Below are positions 18,575-27,078 of a DNA stretch of 64,000 bases, piece after piece (within the stretch, counting starts at the first letter, position 1; every line of letters starts with the position of its first letter). Source of the DNA: DATAOG01 sp963782885 (GTDB lineage: Bacteria; Pseudomonadota; Alphaproteobacteria; Geminicoccales; Geminicoccaceae); the NCBI GenBank assembly GCA_963782885.1, contig CAWALL010000009.1, positions 105,698 through 169,697 of the forward strand, read 5' to 3'. The translations under genes were made by a program, and so were the position numbers. Below the pieces are notes generated by a model. It did no database searches. It worked only from the letters and a program-made list of their open reading frames with translations, and was not told where the DNA came from.

Positions 18575-19228
18575 CTAACCGAGCCTGGCCTTGCGCACGC
18601 AGAAGGCCTCGGCGTAGCGCTCGGGCGCGCGGCATTCCATGCCCCGCAGGCGCGCGAGCCCGCGGAACGTTTCCGCATCGAACCACGGCTTGGAGCGCTG
18701 GGTCGGGAAATGCGCGTGCAGAAGCTCGATCTTGCGCTCCAGCGCCCTGGTCGTGAGCGGCACATAAAAGTTCGGGCGGCCGAGGTCGCCGTCCCATTTC
18801 GGGATCTCGTACTCGAGGATCAGGTGATCGCGAAACAGGTTCCACGTCAGCCCGGACAGCTCGCGATGGTCCTGGTGCGCATCGCCGCCCCGATGGGTCA
18901 GGACGACGTCCGGATCGACCCAGGCCCGCACGTCCTCGAGCCACGCCTTGATCTCGCGGCCGTGGTAGGGAAAGAGGCCGTCCTCGAACTGGCCGAGTTC
19001 GATCGTGGCGCTGGCGGCGCCGGCCAGGAAGGCCGAGGCCGAGGCTTCGGCCTCCCGGGCGCGCGGGCCGGGGGCGCTCAGCACGCACCAGCAGACCTCG
19101 AGTCGCACCCCGGCGGCGAGCCAGCCGAGCAGCGTGCCGCCGGCGCCGATCTCGATATCGTCGGCATGCGCGCCCAGGCATAGGACCGAGAGCGTCTGGC
19201 CGGGCCGGGTGACCTGCAGGGCGATCAT
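18575..19228 (-). CDS. PIG-L family zinc-dependent deacetylase
   Basis: This 217-aa enzyme is expected to remove an N-acetyl group from a sugar. The zinc motif is present as GAHADDIEIG near residues 18-27, with the second ligand block DAHQDHRE further on. The ATG at 19228 overlaps the TGA of the cytidylyltransferase gene (ATGA), so it is preferred over a longer frame starting at 19282. Its tight coupling to cytidylyltransferase and C-methyltransferase genes suggests action on an unusual nucleotide-linked amino sugar. Confidence 0.88.
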   Translation of the reverse strand: MIALQVTRPGQTLSVLCLGAHADDIEIGAGGTLLGWLAAGVRLEVCWCVLSAPGPRAREAEASASAFLAGAASATIELGQFEDGLFPYHGREIKAWLEDVRAWVDPDVVLTHRGGDAHQDHRELSGLTWNLFRDHLILEYEIPKWDGDLGRPNFYVPLTTRALERKIELLHAHFPTQRSKPWFDAETFRGLARLRGMECRAPERYAEAFCVRKARLG

Positions 19229-20037
19229 AGCGATGCGATCGACAACGTTCTGGCGTGCCTGCCGGCTTCGCCGGAGCGCCACGGCATCTTGCCCTGCTCG
19301 ACCATTTCCTCGAGGACCTGCCGGTCCTTGAGGTTGTCCATGCAGCGCCAGAAGCCCTCGTGCTTGTAGGCCATCAGCTTGTTGTCTTTGATCAGGCGCC
19401 AGAAGGGCTCGAGCACGAGCTCCTCGCCTTGCCTCATGTAGTCGAAGATTTCCGGGCGCAGGATGAAGTAGCCGGCGTTGATCCAGATGTCCGAACGATC
19501 GGACGAACGGAACTCGCGCACCCGGCCATCGGCGTCGATGTCCGCCAGGTGATAGGTCAGCGGCGGCCGCACGGCGAGAAAGCAGGCGAGCTTGTCGCTT
19601 CTGCGGAAGCGCGCGACCATGTCGTCGAGGTTCACATCGGTGAGACCGTCACTATAGTTGGCGAGGAAGATCTCCTCGTCCTTGACGTAGTCGCGCACCG
19701 CCCACAGCCGCTCGCCGATACTGCGCCAGATGCCGGTATCGATGAGCGTGACCCGCCAGTCCTCCTCGGGCTCGTTGAGCAGCTCGACGTTAGCGCCGAA
19801 ACCCGAGACGACGCAGTCGGCGAACGCCTGCGGTTTGTAGTTCAGGAAGAACTCTTTGATGATGTTGGCCTTGTAGCCGAGTGTCAGGATGAAGTCGCTG
19901 TGGCCGTACTCGGTGTAGTATTGCATGACGTGCCAAAGGATCGGCTGATGGCCGACCGGGATCATCGGCTTCGGGATGTTCTCGGAATATTCGCGTATCC
20001 GGGTGCCCAGACCGCCGCAGAAGAGCACGACCTTCAT
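19225..20037 (-). CDS. rfbF: Glucose-1-phosphate cytidylyltransferase
   Basis: This 270-aa nucleotidyltransferase should form CDP-glucose from CTP and glucose-1-phosphate. The N-terminus VVLFCGGLGTRIREYSENIPKPMIPVG has the G-x-G-T-R loop and the E-x9-PKP lysine region. The segment IFLANYSDGLTDV holds the metal-binding aspartate. The start at 20037 overlaps the stop of the methyltransferase gene (ATGA); the frame is open further upstream but shows no similarity there. The usual next enzyme, CDP-glucose 4,6-dehydratase, is not obvious here; the SDR at 25755-26825 is a candidate. Confidence 0.92.
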   Translation of the reverse strand: MKVVLFCGGLGTRIREYSENIPKPMIPVGHQPILWHVMQYYTEYGHSDFILTLGYKANIIKEFFLNYKPQAFADCVVSGFGANVELLNEPEEDWRVTLIDTGIWRSIGERLWAVRDYVKDEEIFLANYSDGLTDVNLDDMVARFRRSDKLACFLAVRPPLTYHLADIDADGRVREFRSSDRSDIWINAGYFILRPEIFDYMRQGEELVLEPFWRLIKDNKLMAYKHEGFWRCMDNLKDRQVLEEMVEQGKMPWRSGEAGRHARTLSIASL

Positions 20038-21326
20038 GATCTCGGTTCCTTCGGGTCGATGACCGTCAAGTCGGGGATCGGGACGATGAACTTGCCGCCC
20101 CAGGCGCCGACGTGACGCATCTGCTGGATGATCTCGTCCTTGAGGTTCCACGGCAGGATCAGGATGTAGTCGGGCTGGAGATCGTCGAGGGCGGCGACCG
20201 GATGGATCGGCACGTGCATGCCCGGCGTGAACCGGCCGTGCTTGTACGGGTTGCGATCGACCGTGAACTCGAGGAAGTCGGTGCCGATCCCGCAATAGTT
20301 CAACAGGGTATTGCCTTTGCCCGGAGCGCCGTAGCCGCAGATGACCTTGCCGGCATTCTTGGCGGTGATCAGGAACGACAGCAGCCGACGTTTGGTGCGC
20401 GTCACCTGTTCGGCGAACGACGCGTAGGTCGCGATCTCTTCAAGGCCCTGGCGCCGCTCGCGGGCGAGAAGGTCCGAGACACTCCTGCTCGTCGGCCGCG
20501 CCGAGCCGGCATGCGCGAGATAGACCCGCAGCGAGCCGCCGTGGGTCGTGAGCTCGTCGACATCGATCACGCGCAGGCCGTGGCGGGCCGCCAGGCGCTC
20601 GATCGCGATCAGCGAGAAGTAGGAGAAATGCTCGTGATAGATCGTGTCGAACTGGTTCTCGGCCATCAGCCGCTCGAGGTGCGGGAACTCGAGCGTGATC
20701 ACGCCCTCTGCCGCCAGCAGCCGGGCCATGCCGGCTGTGAAGTCATTGAGGTCGGGGACCTGCGCCAGGACGTTGTTGCCGACGATCAGATCGGCCCGCC
20801 GGCCTTCGGCGACCAGCGTTTCTGCCAGCTCGACGCCGAAGAAATCGACCCGGGTCGCGATACCCTTGCCGATCGCGACCTCGGCGACGTTCACGGCCGG
20901 CTCGATCCCGAGCACAGGCACGCCGAGCGGCAGCATGTGCTGCAGCAGATAGCCGTCGTTGCTCGCGAGCTCGACGACCAGGCGGTCCGGACCGAGCCCG
21001 AGCCGGGGCTTGATCATCTCGCAATAGGCCTTGGCGTGGGCGACCCAGGTCGTGGAATAGGACGAGAAGTACGCGTATTCCCGGAAGATGTTCTCCGGGC
21101 TCACGTATTCGCCGAGCTGGACCAGAAAGCAGCGCCCGCACACCAGCACCTGGAGCGGGTAGTACGGCTCCATCGCGTCGAGCTGCCCGGAGGCCAGGAA
21201 GCTCTCGCAGAGCGGCGACATTCCGAGATCGACGAAGGTGTGCTCGAGCCCGGCACCGCACAGCCGGCACGGCCGCGCGGTCCGAGCTCCTGCATCCGGC
21301 GATCGCGCGAGAATTTGCGTGGTCAT
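20034..21326 (-). CDS. Class I SAM-dependent sugar C-methyltransferase (TylCIII/NovU type)
   Basis: This 430-aa protein has the three-part layout of sugar C-methyltransferases. An N-terminal zinc-binding domain has CRLC near 20-23 and CGRC near 63-66. The SAM-binding core has VVELASNDGYLLQ and the following HEHFSYFS block. The C-terminal domain carries GYGAPGKGNTLLNYCGIG. Known relatives add a methyl group at C3 of 4-keto-6-deoxy nucleotide sugars. It heads a three-gene overlapping operon with rfbF and the PIG-L deacetylase, suggesting a branched-chain CDP-sugar. Confidence 0.88.
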   Translation of the reverse strand: MTTQILARSPDAGARTARPCRLCGAGLEHTFVDLGMSPLCESFLASGQLDAMEPYYPLQVLVCGRCFLVQLGEYVSPENIFREYAYFSSYSTTWVAHAKAYCEMIKPRLGLGPDRLVVELASNDGYLLQHMLPLGVPVLGIEPAVNVAEVAIGKGIATRVDFFGVELAETLVAEGRRADLIVGNNVLAQVPDLNDFTAGMARLLAAEGVITLEFPHLERLMAENQFDTIYHEHFSYFSLIAIERLAARHGLRVIDVDELTTHGGSLRVYLAHAGSARPTSRSVSDLLARERRQGLEEIATYASFAEQVTRTKRRLLSFLITAKNAGKVICGYGAPGKGNTLLNYCGIGTDFLEFTVDRNPYKHGRFTPGMHVPIHPVAALDDLQPDYILILPWNLKDEIIQQMRHVGAWGGKFIVPIPDLTVIDPKEPRS

Positions 21327-21922
21327 GGCTGATCTCGACGAACGCGGCCGGCGGCACGCTTGCGCATGTCAGCGCCGACCGGCAAAACTGCGGCGATCTG
21401 CATCATGGTCCCCGACTGGCTGGCCCGCAAAAAATCCGCCGAAGCTCGCGACGGCCCGACCAAGATAACCGGATCGAAGATCTTGGGAGCTTACCTTTGA
21501 GGGTGGCCCGCGACCCACGATCGGGCGCGCGGCTACGCCTTTCAGAGAGACACTTGGGCAAATCAGACCGACGCGGCGCCGATTCGGTCAAGCCCCGCTG
21601 TCCGCTCGGCATCGTCCTTAAGACCTGGATGGCTGCGATATCTGTACGGCGGCGCTGTTACGATCGATAAGACCTCAGAACGCAAGACGTTGTCGCCACC
21701 TCGGCCAGGCAGGCCGAGAGACCCTGATCCCAACACGCGCTCGGATGACTGGAGACTAGGCGAGCCGCAACAGCAATACGCGTAATCGCTACCACGATCT
21801 TGGTATGGGCGCCGGCCGCGGACAGGTCCTAGTGTAACAGTAAGAGCGGCCGCGCGCTGGCTGTTCCGGCACAGATCCTCCGGGCCTGGGCATCGTTCAG
21901 TCTGACAAGGGAACTGAAGAGC
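21327..21922. other. Divergent intergenic region, 596 bp
   Basis: The region lies between the minus-strand methyltransferase operon and the plus-strand flippase gene and should contain both promoters. Its base composition is somewhat less GC-rich than the flanking genes. The open frames that cross it have no recognisable motif. I could not assign a specific promoter or operator. Confidence 0.5.
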
Positions 21923-23434
21923 ATGGTCCGACGCGCTCTCGCCATGGCCGCCGGCGAGCAATACCTGCGGTTGGTGATCAATTTCGCCTCGATCGCGACG
22001 ATCTCGCGCCTGCTGACCCCGACCGAGATCGGGGTATCCGTGATTGGCACCGGGATTACGGCGATCGCCCTTGGACTGCGCGAGTTCGCGACTTCGGACT
22101 TCCTGATCCAGCGCCAGGAAGTCGCGCGCGACGACATCCGGACCTCGTTCACGCTGGCTTTCCTGCTGACTGCGCTGATCGCCGGCGCGATGTTCGCCCT
22201 GGCGCCCTGGTTCGGAAGCTTGTACGGCGAGGCCAGGCTCGCAAGCTTTCTGCGAATCACGGTGGTCGCCGGGCTGATCGAGGCGGTATCGCTGCCGATT
22301 CGAGGGCTCCTGCGCCGCGAGATGGAGTTCGGAACCCTCGCCCTGGTCAATACCGCGAGCGCGGCGGTGACGGCCGGGGCGACGGTCCTGTTCGCGCTCG
22401 CGGGCCTGAGCTACATGAGCGTCGCCTGGGCCATGCTGGCCGCTGCCGTCACGACCACCGTCGTGTCCTTCTATTTCCGCCCGGACCTGTCGATCCTGCG
22501 CCCGGCTCTGAAGTCCTGGAGCAGCGTCCTGGCGTTCGGCGGCTACAGCGGCACCAGTTTCGTGATCAACCGGGCCTACGAGTCGCTGCCTCAGCTCGTG
22601 CTCGGCCAGCTGCTGCCGCACTCGGCCGTGGGCCTCTACAATCGCGCCCAGACGGTATCCGACATTCCAGACCGGATCGTGCTGACCAGTGTCTTCTCGG
22701 TCGCGTTCCCCGCGCTCGCGGCCGAGATTCGCGCCGGCCGCAGCCTGAAGGAACCGTATCTGCGGGCGCTCGGCTACATCACGGTGTTCTATTGGCCGGC
22801 GCTGGTCCTGCTGGCGGTCCTGGCCGACCCCGTCGTATCGCTGTTCCTGGGCGCGCAATGGCGGAGCGTGACGCCTCTGCTCCAGATCATGGCCATCGCC
22901 GGCCTCGCGTGGTTCCCCGTGCTCCTGACCTCACCGGTCCTGCTGGCCGTCAGCGCCAACCGGGACCGGGTGCTCGCGGATCTCCTGGGACGTTCGGTGT
23001 CCGCCGGCATCCTGTGCGCATCGGCGTCTTTCGGGATCATGGCCATGGCGGTGAGCAAGCTCGTGACGCTGCCCTTCCAGATGATGGTCTCCTTCTGTTT
23101 CGTACGCCGGCACATCCGCTTTCGCTGGCGCGAGCTGGGGGGTGCCATCTGGAAGAGTGCGGTCGTGTCGGCTGGCAGCGCGGCCGGACCCGTCTGCCTG
23201 GTGGCGTTTTCCGCTTCGGGTTTCGATCTCTCGGTCCTACCCGCCCTGCTGGCCCTGCTGCTGGCGGTCACGGGCTGGCTGGTGACGGTGCTCGCCGTGC
23301 AGCACCCGGTGCTGCTCGAGGTCAGCCAAGCCCGCCGCCACCTGCGTGTCGATCTGCTGCGCGCCAGGCTGTTCGGGTCTTCGCGCGCGGGCGATGGCGC
23401 CCGCCCCGACGGCCAGCAGGCCCGGATCGTCTAG
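21923..23434 (+). CDS. Oligosaccharide flippase (Wzx/MOP family)
   Basis: This 503-aa membrane protein has about twelve hydrophobic helices and no large soluble domain. The N-terminus YLRLVINFASIATISRLLTPTEIGV is typical of the polysaccharide synthesis branch of the MOP superfamily. It should move undecaprenyl-linked repeat units across the inner membrane for polymerisation by the Wzy-like protein. The hydrophilic tail of about 30 residues is probably cytoplasmic. Substrate specificity cannot be inferred. Confidence 0.88.
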   Translation: MVRRALAMAAGEQYLRLVINFASIATISRLLTPTEIGVSVIGTGITAIALGLREFATSDFLIQRQEVARDDIRTSFTLAFLLTALIAGAMFALAPWFGSLYGEARLASFLRITVVAGLIEAVSLPIRGLLRREMEFGTLALVNTASAAVTAGATVLFALAGLSYMSVAWAMLAAAVTTTVVSFYFRPDLSILRPALKSWSSVLAFGGYSGTSFVINRAYESLPQLVLGQLLPHSAVGLYNRAQTVSDIPDRIVLTSVFSVAFPALAAEIRAGRSLKEPYLRALGYITVFYWPALVLLAVLADPVVSLFLGAQWRSVTPLLQIMAIAGLAWFPVLLTSPVLLAVSANRDRVLADLLGRSVSAGILCASASFGIMAMAVSKLVTLPFQMMVSFCFVRRHIRFRWRELGGAIWKSAVVSAGSAAGPVCLVAFSASGFDLSVLPALLALLLAVTGWLVTVLAVQHPVLLEVSQARRHLRVDLLRARLFGSSRAGDGARPDGQQARIV

Positions 23435-23573
23435 CTCATCGAGCCTTGCCGGGATCCGAGCCGGCGCCGATCTCGCGACGCCGCGAGCGCGACCCGAACG
23501 ACGCCCGGCCGGGGACCGGAGGCAAGCTCCAGGTCGCTCGGCCGGCAGTGTCGGTCGGCGGCGCGGCGATGTC

Positions 23574-24113
23574 TCAGAAGACGGGATCGCGGAACTCGGG
23601 CCAGCTACGGTCCTTCTCCGAGATCTCGGCCAGGGGCAAGGGCCACTCGATGGTGAACGCCGGGTCGTTGTAGCGGACCCCGCTTGCCGCCTGGGGCGCG
23701 TAGAACGCGGAGATCAGATAGCCCACCTGAGTGTCGTCGCACAGCGTCTGAAAGCCGTGGGCGAAGCCTTCGGGGACATACAGCTGACGCTGATTGTCCG
23801 CCGTGAGCTCGAAGCCCTGCCAGCAGCGATAGGTCGGCGAATCCGGACGGAGATCGATGATCACGTCCCAGATCGCGCCTTTGAGGCAGCGCACGACCTT
23901 GACCTCGCTGTGCGGCGGCCGCTGGAAATGCATGCCACGCAGGGTGCCCCGGCTCACGGACTGGGAGGTGCTGTGCTGAACGAAGCCGGTCGTCAGCCCG
24001 TGATCGGCATAGGCCTGAACACAGAAGGTGCGCGCGAAGAAGCCTCGATGATCGCGCGCCGGGGTCATGTGGATCAGCCAGGCCCCGCTGAGGTTGGTCT
24101 CTTCAAAGCCCAT
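23574..24113 (-). CDS. dTDP-4-dehydrorhamnose 3,5-epimerase family protein (RmlC-like)
   Basis: This 179-aa cupin-type enzyme epimerises a nucleotide-linked 4-keto-6-deoxy sugar. The segment TLRGMHFQRPPHSEVKVVRC holds the catalytic histidine region, and LYVPEGFAHGFQTL is also characteristic. ATG at 24113 has GGAG eight bases upstream and gives the usual family length; the frame is open to 24218 without similarity. No rmlA, rmlB or rmlD is present in the window, so the substrate is probably not dTDP-rhamnose but the CDP- or other keto-sugar made by neighbouring enzymes. Confidence 0.87.
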   Translation of the reverse strand: MGFEETNLSGAWLIHMTPARDHRGFFARTFCVQAYADHGLTTGFVQHSTSQSVSRGTLRGMHFQRPPHSEVKVVRCLKGAIWDVIIDLRPDSPTYRCWQGFELTADNQRQLYVPEGFAHGFQTLCDDTQVGYLISAFYAPQAASGVRYNDPAFTIEWPLPLAEISEKDRSWPEFRDPVF

Positions 24114-24397
24114 CGGCAGGCTCCGGAATCGAATTTGCCCAAGCTCGAACAGGCAGCGCGCCAGCGCATCCATGTATTGGGAAGATCCGTCCGACCCGGG
24201 CTCACCTTTGGCGACCACTGGGACGCTCCGGCGAACTCCCTCACCTTGGCGATTGGTCTGCGCTACCCGTCGCTTGTCTTTGTAGCTACCGCTTCTGCCG
24301 CCATGCCAGCAAGTCCAGCAAACGGAGTAGCCCCTGCACGAATGGCGGCTTATTTACTATCTCAGAGGGAGACCAAGTTTTCGGACGGCAACATTGA

Positions 24398-25735
24398 CTA
24401 TGGATCGCAGCCATGCTCGACCAGCAGGCCGCTTTCCTTGAGCAAACGGGCAGCGTCGGCAACGACACCGAACGGCAACTTGGCTCGCTCGGCGATGTCC
24501 AGCAAAGAGTGCTGACCATCGGCAAGATTGAGAATCCACAAGAACGCCATGCTCTTCGCCGCCGCCTCCCGGTCGCCGCCCAGCGCGCCATAGAGACCGC
24601 GCCGGCCGAGCTGGGCCTCGCATTTGGGCGTCGTGCTTCTGGGCCACCAGTCGTGCTCGAGCACCTCGAGCACGCCGGCGATCAGCCGATACGACGAGGC
24701 GAGGTGCTCCGGCCGGATGAAGTCGAGATTGTCGGCGGAGGTATGATATTCGGGAAAAGTTCCAAACTGGCTGCGCTGGAACAGACCGACCGGCAGATTG
24801 AAACCGGGCGAGCAGTATTGCCGCTCGTCATAGCCGTAGGGAAAGAAGTCGAGGATGGACGACGACGGCGCGGCGTGCTGCAGGACGTGGGCCATCGCGC
24901 GATCGATCAGCGCATCCCCCCGCCGGCTCTTTTTGTAGGTGGGGCCGCCGGCATCGCCGACGCAGGACAGCACCAGGCCGTGGCGGATGCGCGCGACCCG
25001 ATGCTCGTTGCGCGCGAGCCACGCGATCGCCCCGATCGTGCCCGGAGCGAACACGAACCGGTAGCTGTAGCGCGTCTTCAAGGGAGCGAGACGCGCGGCC
25101 AGATGCGTCAGCAGCGCCAGCCCCGAACAATTGTCGTTGGCAAGCGAGGGATGGCAGATATGGGCGGACAACAGCACCTCGTCATCGGTCTCGCCGCGGT
25201 GCAGATACTCGCCGTAAGTCAGGCTGCCGGCCTCGAGGCTGGCATCGATCATGACCTCGTAGACGCCGTCCGGCAGCGCCGTCAGCTGATTGTGGGCCAT
25301 GCAGAAGCCCCAGCGCTCGGCGTAGTAGGAGGTCCGGTAGGGGATCAGATCGGGCTGCTCGGGCAACGTGAAGACGTGCTCCTTCAACTCGTCGAGCGCG
25401 ATCCTCGCGTGCACTGGCCGGCTGTAGTTCAAGACGTGCAGGTTGGAGCTTCGGAAGTCGACGATCCGGCGGCCCGCCGCATCCTTGATGTAGGCGTCCC
25501 GGATTGTCCATTCCGGCGGAATCGACCAGTCGAAGACCTGGGTGCCGGTCGGCACTTCGTGGACCTCGAGGGCGACATGCCGGGCCAGCCGGCTGAGCGT
25601 CCGGCGGACGCCGTCGCCCGTGATGCTCCGGCAGATCGGGAAGATCTCGGCGGCCAGGGCATAGATCTGATCGCCGCTGCCGACGTCATCGAGCCGATCT
25701 TTCACGGACGCGGCTGCCCGCACGAAGCGCTCCAT
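24398..25735 (-). CDS. DUF4910 family zinc aminopeptidase-like protein
   Basis: This 445-aa protein matches the DUF4910 family, which combines an M28-like metallopeptidase core with a C-terminal winged helix. Metal ligand blocks are visible as SAHICHPSLANDNCSG and EYHTSADN, with a cysteine-containing opening ICRSITGDGVRRTL. These proteins recur in polysaccharide and nucleotide-sugar loci, where their substrate is unknown; a deacylase or amidase acting on an amino-sugar is one guess. The gene follows the SDR gene by 19 bp, so they are probably co-transcribed. Confidence 0.82.
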   Translation of the reverse strand: MERFVRAAASVKDRLDDVGSGDQIYALAAEIFPICRSITGDGVRRTLSRLARHVALEVHEVPTGTQVFDWSIPPEWTIRDAYIKDAAGRRIVDFRSSNLHVLNYSRPVHARIALDELKEHVFTLPEQPDLIPYRTSYYAERWGFCMAHNQLTALPDGVYEVMIDASLEAGSLTYGEYLHRGETDDEVLLSAHICHPSLANDNCSGLALLTHLAARLAPLKTRYSYRFVFAPGTIGAIAWLARNEHRVARIRHGLVLSCVGDAGGPTYKKSRRGDALIDRAMAHVLQHAAPSSSILDFFPYGYDERQYCSPGFNLPVGLFQRSQFGTFPEYHTSADNLDFIRPEHLASSYRLIAGVLEVLEHDWWPRSTTPKCEAQLGRRGLYGALGGDREAAAKSMAFLWILNLADGQHSLLDIAERAKLPFGVVADAARLLKESGLLVEHGCDP

Positions 25736-25754
25736 CTCACGAGGGCCGGCAAGA

Positions 25755-26825
25755 TCACGCCGTCGCGGCCGCCGTCACGGCGACCTCCGGGGCCGCAGGC
25801 TCGCGGCGGCGGAGATCGTCGCGGACCCTGCCCTCGCGGATCAACGTCTTGATGTGGCTGATCCGCTGATAGCGGCGCTCGATCTCGTTGAGGGTGAGGC
25901 CGGCAGCGCGATAGGCGGCGTGGAGCTGCTCGGCGCCCTTGCGCACGTCCCAGCGCGGCTTGAACTCGGGCAGGACGCGGGCGATCTTGTCGAAGCTGAC
26001 CCGATAGGAGCGCTTGTCGGGGCCTGCGTCGGGCGCGATCTCGAGACGGCAGCCCGGCACGACCTCGGCGACGACCTCGGCGATCTCGCGGATGCGATAG
26101 TTGTGCTCGGTCCGGCCAACGTTGAACGCCTCGTTGAAGACCTGGTCCGCAGGCGCCTGCAGGCCGGCGATGAAGGCGCGCGCGATGTCCTCGATGTGCA
26201 CGATCGGGCGCCAGGGCGAGCCGTCGGACTTCAGGTAGATCAAGCCCTTGGTGACCGCCGAGGCGACCAGATCGTTGAGGACGATGTCGGCGCGCAGGCG
26301 GGGCGAGAGACCATAGGCCGTGGCCGGGCGGAAATAGGTCGGGCAGAAGCCTTCGCCGGCCAGGTGGGCGATGTCGCGCTCCGACTGCACTTTCGATCGG
26401 CCGTAGGCCGTGACCGGGTTGAGCGCTCCGGTCTCGTCGACCATCTGGTCGCCGGCGAAGCCGTAGTTGCTGCAGGACGATGCGAACAGGAAACGCCTCA
26501 CCCCGGCGCGTTTCGCCAGAATCGCCAGACGAACGCTGGCGCGATGGTTGATGTCGTAGGTGATCTCGGGATTGAGGTCGCTGAGCGGATCGTTCGACAG
26601 CGCGGCCAGATGGATCACGGCATCGAAGCCGGCGAGATCGCGCACCGTGGCGTCGCGGACGTCCTTGCGAAGGCTCGGCACCTCGGCGATCGGGCCGCCG
26701 ATCGCGAGCGTGCACCGCTCGTAGAGATCGCTGTCATAGCCGGTCACGTCGTGGCCCGCTTCGAGCAGCATCGGCACCATCACCGTGCCGATGTACCCAC
26801 GATGGCCGGTCACCAGAACTCGCAT
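25755..26825 (-). CDS. NAD-dependent epimerase/dehydratase (extended SDR)
   Basis: This 356-aa enzyme has the Rossmann motif VTGHRGYIGT at residues 5-14 and the catalytic YGRSK preceded by SSCSNYG. It should epimerise, dehydrate or reduce a nucleotide sugar. Immediate neighbours are DUF4910 and RmlC-like genes, and rfbF is in the same block, so a role as a CDP-sugar 4,6-dehydratase or 4-reductase is possible. The sequence does not decide between epimerase, dehydratase and reductase. Confidence 0.83.
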   Translation of the reverse strand: MRVLVTGHRGYIGTVMVPMLLEAGHDVTGYDSDLYERCTLAIGGPIAEVPSLRKDVRDATVRDLAGFDAVIHLAALSNDPLSDLNPEITYDINHRASVRLAILAKRAGVRRFLFASSCSNYGFAGDQMVDETGALNPVTAYGRSKVQSERDIAHLAGEGFCPTYFRPATAYGLSPRLRADIVLNDLVASAVTKGLIYLKSDGSPWRPIVHIEDIARAFIAGLQAPADQVFNEAFNVGRTEHNYRIREIAEVVAEVVPGCRLEIAPDAGPDKRSYRVSFDKIARVLPEFKPRWDVRKGAEQLHAAYRAAGLTLNEIERRYQRISHIKTLIREGRVRDDLRRREPAAPEVAVTAAATA

Positions 26826-27078
26826 CGATGGCGCTCCTCAGGTTTTGGTCAAGATCGGCCGGTCGCCCCGACGCGATCGATGGTTCGGCCCGGGTCGGGT
26901 AAGGCTACGGCCTCGGGGGACGGCTTCGCCAGAGACCCGATCGGGGCAGGTCATTGCGACATCGGGGTAGCCCACCTTCCGATGGCTGAAGGCACGCACG
27001 CTCGGGCCCCTCCGTTCGGCTGAGCGGCCACCCGATCCGGACGGGCGGTGACTCGGGCAGTTCCGCATCTTCGGTTCC

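Noticed and set aside
24286..24397. Minus-strand frame ending SEIVNKPPFVQGLLRLLDLLAWRQKR after the DUF4910 gene
   Set aside because: The tail looks protein-like, but it is only about 30 residues, and the preceding part overlaps the DUF4910 gene in another frame. Not enough to call a gene.
26838..27068. 76-codon minus-strand open frame between the SDR and hydrolase genes
   Set aside because: It has no ribosome site, motif or plausible composition.
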